Below are positions 52,848 through 60,672 of a stretch of 64,000 nucleotides of DNA, piece after piece. The DNA comes from Cyclobacteriaceae bacterium. GTDB lineage: Bacteria > Bacteroidota > Bacteroidia > Cytophagales > Cyclobacteriaceae. The position numbers and the translations under genes are program-made. The stretch covers positions 186,001 to 250,000 of the forward strand of contig JAEUUC010000010.1 in the NCBI GenBank assembly GCA_016787665.1. Reading direction: 5' to 3'. Every line of letters starts with the position of its first letter. Position 1 is the stretch's first letter. The notes beneath the pieces were generated by a model that made no database searches, was not told the DNA's origin, and worked only from the letters and a program-made list of their open reading frames with translations.

Positions 52848-55073
52848 TCAATTCTTCTTCAACTGATCAAACTTGCTTTCTGCAGCTCGCTTCGGGAAGA
52901 CGTTATCGGTGATGTTGACATCCGCAGTCTCCTGTTTGGGATCGATGACCACGTTCACGACTTCTTTCTCCTTCACAAACACCTTCTTCACCTCCTTTTC
53001 ATTGAGACGCCAGATTTCAGCCGGAATTTTCTCGATCTCTTTTGATCCGTCTTTGTATGTCCACTCGATGATGACGGGTGACACCAGGCCCCCGGTATTC
53101 TTCAACGTTACCTCGTAGAAGTTCTTCTCTTCAAGTTTGGTGCGCATGGCATTGTCGTCAATGCGGGCACGGAATTGGCCGTAGTCCTCCTCCTTGGTAT
53201 TGAGCACCGTAAAATCCTGCGGACCCTTGCTGAAGTCGGTCACCTTCTCACCCGGTTTACCCTTGCCTGCTGAAACATCGCCACCGGCAACCTTCACGTT
53301 CCGTTTCTCGAGATCAGGCTGCGATTTTTTGACTTTGTACCACTTCACTTCGTCCAGTGTGATATCCACATGATCGGTTGAATAAAACCAACCGCGCCAA
53401 AACCAATCCAGATCTACCGCGCTAGCATCTTCCATCGTCCGGAAAAAGTCAGCCGGCTTTGGATGTTTGAACGCCCACCGAACGGAAAACTCCTGAAATG
53501 CTTTGTCGAATAATTCGGGTCCCATCACGGTTTCGCGCAACAGCGTGAGCGCTGCCGCGGTTTTGGTGTAGCCGTTGCTGCCCCCGTACTGGCCCTGGTT
53601 ATCGGCCGTAGCCATAATAGGGCGCATCATCGCTTTGTCGCCCTTCATGAAGTTGACAATATCCTTGGGTGTATTGCTGCTGTAGTTCAGATTCGGATAC
53701 CGGATGCGCATCGTTTCCTTTTCCAGGAACGAATTCAGGCCCTCGTCCATCCACGTCCATTGGCGCTCATCACTGTTGATGATCATGGGGAAGTAATTGT
53801 GACCAACTTCGTGCACGATGATGTACACGCAGCGCACCAGCACCCGGTCACTGATCGTTCCGTCTTTGGCTGGCCGGCCACCGTTAAAGGAAACCATGGG
53901 GTACTCCATGCCTCCGCCTACCCAGTTGATGGAGTAAGCCGTTGGATAAGGGTAAGGAATGGTGCGCTCGGTGTAAATATCCAGCGTGTTCTTAATTGCC
54001 AGGGTCGATTCCTTGCCCCACAGGGGATTGCCCTCTTTCGGGTAAAGGGATTGAGCCAGCGGGGCTTTGTCGGCATTTTTCACCGCCATAGCATCCCAGA
54101 TAAATTTTCGGGAAGACGCAAACGCAAAGTCGCGCACATTTTCGGCATGAAACACCCAGGTGCTCTTTTTCTTGCTGCGCTCTTTCTCCCGCTTTTTCGC
54201 TTCTTCTTCCGTCACGATCCATACCTGTTTGTCAAAAGTTTTACGCGCCAGTTCAAAGCGTTCAAGTTGTTCTCTTGCCAGAACGTCTTTCGGGTTTTGC
54301 AGCCAGCCGGTAGCTCCTACAATGTGATCGCTAGGCACCGTGATGCGGACTTTGTAATCACCAAACGTAAGGGCAAACTCGCCCGCCCCGAGGTACTGTT
54401 TGTTCTGCCAGCCTTCGATATCATCAAATACGCACATGCGCGGGAACCACTGTGCAACAAAATAGATGTAGTTGCCGTCTTCCGGGAAAAATTCACAACC
54501 GGAGCGACCACCGATCTTCATCATGTCGTTGATGTTGTAGCTCCAATCTACCTTAAACGTGAATTTTTCACCAGGTTTGAGCGGCTGCGGAAGATCCACG
54601 CGCATCATGGTGAAGTTGATGACGTGGTTGAGCGGCTTATCACTGGCATCGCGCACAGAGGAAATCTGGTAACCCCCTTTGAAGTCATAGGCGCTGGCAG
54701 TAGTAGCCAGGAATTTGGCCGGAATGGAATCCCGAATCGCTCCTCCGGAGGTTTTCCGTGTCATGCTGCCATCGGCCAGAATGTTCTGATCCAATTGCAG
54801 CCACAGATAAGTGAGTGGCTCAGGCGCATTATTGTAGTAGGTTATAGTCTCGGAACCACGCAGCGATTGATTTTCATCATTAAGCTCAACGCTGATGTCA
54901 TAGTCGGCACGCTGCTGCCAATAGGCGGGGCCCGGTGCTCCGGACGCACTGCGGTAGCTGTTGGGCGTGGGCAGCAATTGATCCAGCTGCTCAAATTTTC
55001 CCTGCCAGTTTTTTTCCTGGGCTATGCCGTTCCCGGAAAGCGCCACCAGCACGAATACGATTATCTTTTTCAT
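52848..55073 (-). CDS. M1 family metallopeptidase (copy A)
   Basis: A 741-residue exported zinc aminopeptidase-type enzyme: signal peptide (1-18, ending GIAQ), N-terminal beta-domain (about 50-260), the GGGMEYP exopeptidase-type motif (386-392) in place of GAMEN, and the zinc site HEVGH (421-425) with Glu444 eighteen residues further on. The C-terminal part (about 600-741) is beta-rich and lysine/glutamate-rich. It is 12 bp from the paralogue upstream. Substrate specificity is unknown; periplasmic peptide trimming is likely. Confidence 0.92.
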   Translation of the reverse strand: MKKIIVFVLVALSGNGIAQEKNWQGKFEQLDQLLPTPNSYRSASGAPGPAYWQQRADYDISVELNDENQSLRGSETITYYNNAPEPLTYLWLQLDQNILADGSMTRKTSGGAIRDSIPAKFLATTASAYDFKGGYQISSVRDASDKPLNHVINFTMMRVDLPQPLKPGEKFTFKVDWSYNINDMMKIGGRSGCEFFPEDGNYIYFVAQWFPRMCVFDDIEGWQNKQYLGAGEFALTFGDYKVRITVPSDHIVGATGWLQNPKDVLAREQLERFELARKTFDKQVWIVTEEEAKKREKERSKKKSTWVFHAENVRDFAFASSRKFIWDAMAVKNADKAPLAQSLYPKEGNPLWGKESTLAIKNTLDIYTERTIPYPYPTAYSINWVGGGMEYPMVSFNGGRPAKDGTISDRVLVRCVYIIVHEVGHNYFPMIINSDERQWTWMDEGLNSFLEKETMRIRYPNLNYSSNTPKDIVNFMKGDKAMMRPIMATADNQGQYGGSNGYTKTAAALTLLRETVMGPELFDKAFQEFSVRWAFKHPKPADFFRTMEDASAVDLDWFWRGWFYSTDHVDITLDEVKWYKVKKSQPDLEKRNVKVAGGDVSAGKGKPGEKVTDFSKGPQDFTVLNTKEEDYGQFRARIDDNAMRTKLEEKNFYEVTLKNTGGLVSPVIIEWTYKDGSKEIEKIPAEIWRLNEKEVKKVFVKEKEVVNVVIDPKQETADVNITDNVFPKRAAESKFDQLKKN

Positions 55074-55085
55074 TTACGTGATCGG

Positions 55086-57326
55086 TCAGTTTTTCTTTTT
55101 CAACTCATCAAACTTGCTTGGCTTGGCCACGCGCGGAAACACGTTGTCTTCTTCGCTGATATCGGCTGTCTCTTTTTTCGGATCCAGCACAACGCTTACG
55201 ACTTCCTTGTCTTTGACAAATACCTTGGTCACTTTCGTTTCGTTGGTGCGCCAGATTTCGGCTGGTATGCGCTCGATCTCCTTGCTGCCGTCTTTATATG
55301 TCCACTCGATAACTACCGGCATGATGAGGCCTCCTTTGTTGCTAAGCGTTACTTCGTAAAAGTTTTTGTTCTCCAGTTTGCTGATCATAGCCTTGTCATC
55401 AATCCGGGCACGAAAATCGCCATAGAACCGATCATCGGTGGGCAACACGGTGAACATTTCAGGGCCTTTGCTGAAGTCTGCCGGCTTATCGGCTCCTGCC
55501 CCGCCACCCATGGCCTCAGCTCCCTTGACATTCTTGTTGCGATTTTCAACATCAGTGGCCGGTTTGCGTATCCGATACCACTTTACATTATCCAGCGATT
55601 GATCGGTGTAATCGGTGGTGTAAAACCAGCCACGCCAGAACCAGTCCAGATCTACGGCACTGGCGTCTTCCATCGTGCGGAAGAAATCAGCGGGCTTGGG
55701 GTGTTTGAACGCCCAGCGCTGCGCATACTCTTTAAACGCTTTGTCAAACAACTCAGGGCCCATTACCGTTTCGCGCAGAATGTTGAGTGCAGTTGCGCAC
55801 TTGGCATACTGCTCGGCCCCGAAGTTCCTGCGCACTACCGTCTCGGAGTTTACCATCAACGGGCGTTGAAACTCCTGCGGACTTTTCATGTAGGGTACAA
55901 TCTGCGATGCTGGCCCTCTGCGCTGCGGCATGTCGGGGTAATGCTCAACCTGCGTCAGGTATTGTACAAACGTATTCACGCCTTCATCCATCCAGGTCCA
56001 CTGGCGCTCATCGTTACTGATGATCATGGGATAGAAGTTGTGGCCCACTTCGTGAATAACAACGCCCACCAGTCCCCATTTGGTACGATCGCTGTAGGTG
56101 CCGTCTTTGTTTGGACGAGCCCCATTGAAACAAATCATCGGGTATTCCATACCCAGTGAGGCCGAGTGTACCGAAGTTGCCTGAGGGTACGGGTATTCAA
56201 TTGAAAATTTCGAATACGTGAGCAGACATGCCCGGATGGCCTTGGTTGACTCCTTTTCCCACAAGGGGTTGCCTTCTTTCGGATAGTAGCTCATGGCCAG
56301 AGGCGTTTTGCCCTCGCCAACTTTTACCGCTTGCGCATCCCAAATGAATTTGCGCGAAGAGGCAAACGCAAAGTCGCGGACATTTTCGGCATAAAACTTC
56401 CAGGTCTTTTTCGCTGTTGCTTTGGTCTTTTCCTTGACCACCGCCTCGGCCTGCGTTACAATCATCACCGGCTTGTCAAATGAAGTTTTGGCCTGTTCAA
56501 AGCGCTGTTGCTGTTCAACCGTCAATACGTCCTTCGGATTCTGCACCATGCCGGTGGCGGCTACAATGTGGTCGGCCGGCACGGTGAGGTTTACCGTGTA
56601 GTTGCCAAACTCCAGGGTAAACTCGCCTTGCCCCAAAAATTGCTTGTTCTGCCAACCTACGACATCGTCATACACACACAGGCGGGGAAACCACTGCGCG
56701 ATGATGTAGAGGTAGTTGCCGTCCTCCGGAAAATACTCCATACCGCTGCGGCCATCATTGGGCGTCATGTCGTGCATGCGGTTGTTGATGTTAAACGACC
56801 AGCCGATGGAGAACACCAATTGTTGGCCGGGTTTCAGCGGCTGCGGCAGATCAACGCGCATCATGGTTTCGTTGATCACGTACGGCAATGCCTTGCCGGC
56901 AGCATCGGCCACCGACTTAATCTTATAGCCGCCATCAAATTCATGTAAGCGCAGGCTTGAACCCAAATCAAGCGTGGTAACCGAATCGATCACCGTGTTT
57001 TGATCCGTAAGCTGGCTAAGGCTGTTTTTCGTGTTAATGTTTTGATCCAACTGCACCCACAGGTACTTTAACACATCCGGGGAGTTGTTGTAGTACGTGA
57101 TCGTTTCGCTGCCGGTGATACTTTGATTTTCATCATTCAATTCGGCATTGATCACATAGTCGGCCCGTTGTTGCCAGTATTTGGGCCCGGGCGACCCGCT
57201 GCCGGTGCGGTATTCGTTTGGCGTGGGCAACAGTTGATCGAGCTGCTCAAACTTGCCCTTCCACGTGGGCTGCTGCGCCTGGGCCACCGAAGCCACCAGC
57301 ATAAAAAATGAAACGAGGTATTTCAT
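55086..57326 (-). CDS. M1 family metallopeptidase (copy B)
   Basis: A 746-residue paralogue of copy A: signal peptide ending AQA (about 1-18), LGMEYP (391-396), HEVGH (425-429) and Glu448 are all conserved. The two share nearly identical blocks such as GKFEQLDQLLPTPN, RDFAFASSRKFIWDA and the zinc-site flank, while other parts differ, so the pair is a tandem duplication that has diverged. Copy B is nearer the promoter and 19 bp downstream of the HupE/UreJ gene, so HupE, copy B and copy A probably form one transcript. Confidence 0.92.
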   Translation of the reverse strand: MKYLVSFFMLVASVAQAQQPTWKGKFEQLDQLLPTPNEYRTGSGSPGPKYWQQRADYVINAELNDENQSITGSETITYYNNSPDVLKYLWVQLDQNINTKNSLSQLTDQNTVIDSVTTLDLGSSLRLHEFDGGYKIKSVADAAGKALPYVINETMMRVDLPQPLKPGQQLVFSIGWSFNINNRMHDMTPNDGRSGMEYFPEDGNYLYIIAQWFPRLCVYDDVVGWQNKQFLGQGEFTLEFGNYTVNLTVPADHIVAATGMVQNPKDVLTVEQQQRFEQAKTSFDKPVMIVTQAEAVVKEKTKATAKKTWKFYAENVRDFAFASSRKFIWDAQAVKVGEGKTPLAMSYYPKEGNPLWEKESTKAIRACLLTYSKFSIEYPYPQATSVHSASLGMEYPMICFNGARPNKDGTYSDRTKWGLVGVVIHEVGHNFYPMIISNDERQWTWMDEGVNTFVQYLTQVEHYPDMPQRRGPASQIVPYMKSPQEFQRPLMVNSETVVRRNFGAEQYAKCATALNILRETVMGPELFDKAFKEYAQRWAFKHPKPADFFRTMEDASAVDLDWFWRGWFYTTDYTDQSLDNVKWYRIRKPATDVENRNKNVKGAEAMGGGAGADKPADFSKGPEMFTVLPTDDRFYGDFRARIDDKAMISKLENKNFYEVTLSNKGGLIMPVVIEWTYKDGSKEIERIPAEIWRTNETKVTKVFVKDKEVVSVVLDPKKETADISEEDNVFPRVAKPSKFDELKKKN

Positions 57327-57345
57327 ATTAAGAGATTAGTTGATT

Positions 57346-57930
57346 TTAAAATGGAATTCGTTGTTGAATCAAGACCAGCGCGATGCCGGCAATGGCAGAG
57401 GAAATCACCAACTTCCAATCCCTGCGATTTGCCCCCAGCACATCCACTGCCAAAAAGCTAAATGCCAAAAAAATTATGACGATGAGAAGTTGCCCCAACT
57501 CCAGCCCGAGGTTAAACGCAAGAAGTGGAGTAAACAGGCTTTGTTCCTGGCCGAGCAGACTTCTCAAAAAATTAGAAAAACCCAAGCCGTGGATCAATCC
57601 AAAAAAAAGAGCAAAGGCGTAATTGAGTTGAAGGCCCCGATGGCCGACACTGGTCGACCGGTCAACGCGAAAAATGTTAAAAACAGCTGTGGTAAAAATG
57701 GTGACGGGAATCAGAAACTCAACCCAGCCCGAATCAACATCAACCCATTGCAGCGTGGCCAGCGCCAGCGTAATGGAGTGCCCGACCGTAAAGGCCGTAA
57801 CCAGAATGAGAATTTGCTTCCATTCGCGAAGCAGGTAAACTGCGCACAGCGCCACCACAAACAAGATATGGTCATACCCCTGGATATCCAGAATGTGCTC
57901 ACGACCGAGACCAAAGTAAAGTCCAAACAT
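57346..57930 (-). CDS. HupE/UreJ-family membrane protein
   Basis: A 194-residue protein with six or so transmembrane helices. It shows the conserved metal-type histidine/aspartate motifs of HupE/UreJ: GREHILDIQGYDHILFV near the N-terminus, AFTVGHSITLAL and GLIHGLGFSNFL. HupE/UreJ proteins are implicated in nickel or other metal transport. ATG 57930 (MFGLYFGLG) is chosen over an upstream one that gives an odd hydrophilic start. It is the promoter-proximal gene of the M1 operon (TATACTTG, a near -7 box, at 57950-57957). A metal-delivery role for the zinc peptidases is inferred. Confidence 0.85.
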   Translation of the reverse strand: MFGLYFGLGREHILDIQGYDHILFVVALCAVYLLREWKQILILVTAFTVGHSITLALATLQWVDVDSGWVEFLIPVTIFTTAVFNIFRVDRSTSVGHRGLQLNYAFALFFGLIHGLGFSNFLRSLLGQEQSLFTPLLAFNLGLELGQLLIVIIFLAFSFLAVDVLGANRRDWKLVISSAIAGIALVLIQQRIPF

Positions 57931-58036
57931 GCCCTTGTATACCAAATGGCAAGTATAACAGATAAATCGCATCTGCCATTACCCTTTTATGTTAGTGGCG
58001 TATCGAAAACGGCCCGGTTATCGCTAATTTCGCACC

Positions 58037-58525
58037 ATGCTGTCTGTTGTTTATGCGTGTGTACTGTGGATGCATCCGATTCACATTTCCGTTTCGGAAA
58101 TCAATTACAGTGAGAAGGACCGGGCGTTGCAGATAACATCCCGCATTTTTATTGATGATTTGGAACTGGCGATCCGGGCCCAGCGGAAACAAGAGGAGCT
58201 GGATATCACCAAACCTCCGGCCGGCATTACTACAGAGCAGCTTGTGGGCCAATATCTGACACAGCACTTCCGCCTAAAAGTTGACGGCAAGCCGGTGACG
58301 TATACCCTACTGGGAATCGAAACGGAAGACCTCGCCTTTGTGTGCTACCTGGAAATCGAAAACATCCGAAAGATGAAGACATTGGAAGTGCTCAACGATG
58401 TGATTATGGAAATTCATGACGACCAATCGAACCTCGTGCACGTAACCTATAAGAGCCCGGTGAAAAGTGCCCGGCTGGTGCGGGGCAAAGCAAGTGAAGT
58501 ATTTATTTTTGACACCAAAAAGTGA
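58037..58525 (+). CDS. DUF6702 family periplasmic protein
   Basis: A 162-residue protein of the Bacteroidota DUF6702 family: a short hydrophobic start, then the motif HPIHISVSEINYSEKDRALQ and the conserved ITSRIFIDDLELAI, with FVCYLEIENIRKMKTLEV in the middle. In this family a histidine comes at or near the start of the mature chain (here His13 and His16), recalling metal-binding histidine-brace proteins; this is only an analogy. It is divergent from the HupE-M1-M1 operon (106-bp gap) and 3 bp upstream of tpiA. TAATTTCG (58025-58032) ends 4 bases before the ATG. Confidence 0.78.
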   Translation: MLSVVYACVLWMHPIHISVSEINYSEKDRALQITSRIFIDDLELAIRAQRKQEELDITKPPAGITTEQLVGQYLTQHFRLKVDGKPVTYTLLGIETEDLAFVCYLEIENIRKMKTLEVLNDVIMEIHDDQSNLVHVTYKSPVKSARLVRGKASEVFIFDTKK

Positions 58526-58528
58526 GTT

Positions 58529-59290
58529 ATGCGTAAGAAAATTGTAGCCGGTAACTGGAAAATGAACAAAACGCTGGCGGAAGCACAGGCGCTGACAGCG
58601 GAAGTACTGGGAATGGTAGCGGATGAAGTGACCAATGACGCAGTGATTATTCTGTGCACTCCGTTCCCCTTCTTACTCACCGTTAAAAACCAATTGGGCA
58701 CGAACCGCATTGCGGTGGGCGCCCAAAACTGCAGCGAGCATGACAGTGGGGCCTACACCGGTGAAGTATCGGCCGCCATGCTGAAATCCATGAACATTCC
58801 ATACGTGATCCTGGGCCATAGTGAACGCAGGCAGTATTTTGGTGAAGACGGGCAACTGCTGGCAAAGAAAGTGGATGCCGCTTTACGGCATGGGCTCACC
58901 CCGATTTTTTGTTGCGGTGAACCGCTCGATGTGCGCGAGAAAAATCAACACATTGAACTTGTGAAGAAACAGGTGGAAGAAGCCTTGTTTCACCTTGATG
59001 CCGCAGCCATTCAGAAAATAGTAATTGCCTATGAGCCGGTATGGGCTATTGGCACGGGTAAGACGGCAACTACTGCACAGGCACAGGAGATGCATGCGGT
59101 TATTCGTCAGCAACTGGCTGCGAAGTATGGTCATACCGTGGCTCAGGAGATTTCGATTTTGTATGGTGGTAGTGTAAAGCCCGACAACGCCAAAGAGCTT
59201 TTCGCCTGTGCCGATGTAGATGGTGGCCTGGTGGGCGGTGCCTCGCTCAAAAGCCGCGATTTCGTTGAGATTATTAAAGGCGTGGGCTAA
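58529..59290 (+). CDS. tpiA: Triosephosphate isomerase
   Basis: Interconverts dihydroxyacetone phosphate and glyceraldehyde-3-phosphate in glycolysis. The 253-residue TIM barrel has the N-terminal GNWKMNKT (lysine of the active site), the general-acid histidine in ILGHSERRQYFGED, the catalytic glutamate and loop 6 in YEPVWAIGTGKTA, and the phosphate loop LYGGSVKPDN and GGLVGGASL. Normal length. It is 3 bp after the DUF6702 gene, so both may be on one transcript, although DUF6702 has no glycolytic role. Confidence 0.97.
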   Translation: MRKKIVAGNWKMNKTLAEAQALTAEVLGMVADEVTNDAVIILCTPFPFLLTVKNQLGTNRIAVGAQNCSEHDSGAYTGEVSAAMLKSMNIPYVILGHSERRQYFGEDGQLLAKKVDAALRHGLTPIFCCGEPLDVREKNQHIELVKKQVEEALFHLDAAAIQKIVIAYEPVWAIGTGKTATTAQAQEMHAVIRQQLAAKYGHTVAQEISILYGGSVKPDNAKELFACADVDGGLVGGASLKSRDFVEIIKGVG

Positions 59291-59303
59291 CTCGGATCGA
59301 CCC

Positions 59304-60035
59304 TCAATTCTTAATCTCATTCAGCAAAAACAACCGCATGCGCACGTCCTGAACCGGCCGGTCTCCCGGTCCGGTTTTTACAGCAGCAATCTTGTCGAGC
59401 ACGTCCCACCCCGACTCCAGTTCGCCAAACACTGTGTAACCGCCATCCAAATGCGGAGTGCCGCCCTGTGTGGTGTATAATTTTCGCTGCGCCTCGTTGA
59501 GTGTGAGGTTGCGCTGCACCACAAAACTATCCAGCTGGGCCGGCCGGTAGGCCCTGCGTTGCACAATGTAGAACTGCGCATTGCTGCTTGCCTTTTCCGG
59601 GTTGTTGTCGCGGGCCATTCCCAAAGCTCCGCGCTTGTGGTAGATGCCCTGCTCTGTCCGGAACTCAGCCGGAATTTTGGGGCCGGGCGCTTCACCCTCG
59701 CCAACCTTTGCATCGCCTGTTGCACGCTTGCTCGTAGGGTCACCCCCTTGGACAACAAAATTGTTGATCACGCGGTGAAAAATCAGGCTGTCATAAAATC
59801 CCGATTTGATCTTATCCACCAGGTTGTCCCGATGGAGCGGAGTTTCGTTGTACAGTTTCAGAATCATATTGCCGGCATCGGTCATGACCAGCACATGATA
59901 GCAGCCATCGTTCAGGGTGGCTTGTTTCCGGGACTGCGCCAGTGCCGATTTTTCCGATGGATTCAGCTCACGGAAGTACCGCGTAGATGAACACCCGGCA
60001 ATCAAAAGCAAAAGTGAGAGGACGAATACTTTCAT
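59304..60035 (-). CDS. Cyclophilin-type peptidyl-prolyl isomerase lipoprotein
   Basis: A 243-residue lipoprotein (MKVFVLSLLLLIAGC, Cys15) with a cyclophilin domain from about 40. The active-site features are FHRVINNFVVQGGDP, GALGMARDNNPEKASSNAQFYIV split around the insertion and the final GYTVFGELESGWDVLDKI. It speeds proline isomerisation in exported proteins. A family-specific insertion (about 165-195) interrupts the usual fold, as in many Bacteroidota PpiA-like proteins. It is convergent with tpiA and divergent from the DUF6134 gene. Confidence 0.9.
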   Translation of the reverse strand: MKVFVLSLLLLIAGCSSTRYFRELNPSEKSALAQSRKQATLNDGCYHVLVMTDAGNMILKLYNETPLHRDNLVDKIKSGFYDSLIFHRVINNFVVQGGDPTSKRATGDAKVGEGEAPGPKIPAEFRTEQGIYHKRGALGMARDNNPEKASSNAQFYIVQRRAYRPAQLDSFVVQRNLTLNEAQRKLYTTQGGTPHLDGGYTVFGELESGWDVLDKIAAVKTGPGDRPVQDVRMRLFLLNEIKN

Positions 60036-60040
60036 AGTGT

Positions 60041-60048
60041 TACTTTTG
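60041..60048 (+). promoter_or_regulatory. Bacteroidota -7 element
   Basis: TACTTTTG, exact match, 18 bases before the ATG at 60067. Confidence 0.6.
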
Positions 60049-60066
60049 TAAATATCGCTTGATGCT

Positions 60067-60669
60067 ATGAAATCTACGAACCTGAAAAATCTGATTTGGC
60101 TGCTCTGGATGGGCGTTACGCCTGCTTTCGCTCAAAAAACCGAAGCCACCTTCGATATCTTTTTCAAGGGTAGCAAAATCGGTGTCTTGAAGGCATTCGA
60201 GGAGAAGCAAGGCGCCCAACTGATCAAAGATATTAAAACTCAGTCCGACACCAAGGTTCTGGCCTTTTCCGTGCACGTGGAGTCGGAAATTTATACGGTG
60301 CATGAAAATAACAAACTAGTGAAGGGAACGGCCTACCGCCACGCCAATCGTGGGTCCGAGGATGTACATGCGCACACCGAGAAAACGGCAACCGGTCAAT
60401 ATCAGCGGGAGCGCAACGGAAAAAAGACGGTGATTGGCGAGGCCATTACTATGTGCGTAGCTGACTTGTATTTCCGCGAACCCAAAGGGCTCAACCGGGT
60501 ATATTCAAACATGCACGCTGAGTTTGTCGAATTAAAGCCATTGGGGGGTGGGAAGTACCAACTCACCACGCCAGATAAAAAAAGTTCATACTTTACATAT
60601 CAGAATGGCAAGCTGATGATGATGGAGGTTGACACCCCGGTGGGCAAAGCAACGACCAAGCGCGCTTAA
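60067..60669 (+). CDS. DUF6134 family exported protein
   Basis: A 200-residue protein with a signal peptide (about 1-23, ending FAQ). The rest is a single beta-rich domain with IFFKGSKIGVLKAFEE and the C-terminal FTYQNGKLMMMEVDTP, matching the Bacteroidota DUF6134 group (no known function). A cysteine in EAITMCVADLYFREP (about 139) and several histidines (NRGSEDVHAHTEK) are conserved-looking. It is divergent from the cyclophilin gene and convergent with nrdJ after 3 bp. Confidence 0.78.
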   Translation: MKSTNLKNLIWLLWMGVTPAFAQKTEATFDIFFKGSKIGVLKAFEEKQGAQLIKDIKTQSDTKVLAFSVHVESEIYTVHENNKLVKGTAYRHANRGSEDVHAHTEKTATGQYQRERNGKKTVIGEAITMCVADLYFREPKGLNRVYSNMHAEFVELKPLGGGKYQLTTPDKKSSYFTYQNGKLMMMEVDTPVGKATTKRA

Positions 60670-60672
60670 GGT

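Noticed and set aside
53760..56159. 799-codon open frame on the plus strand across both M1 peptidase genes
   Set aside because: It is antisense to two well-recognised genes in the reverse frame that often stays open in this base composition; the residues look unlike a protein family and it crosses a gene junction.
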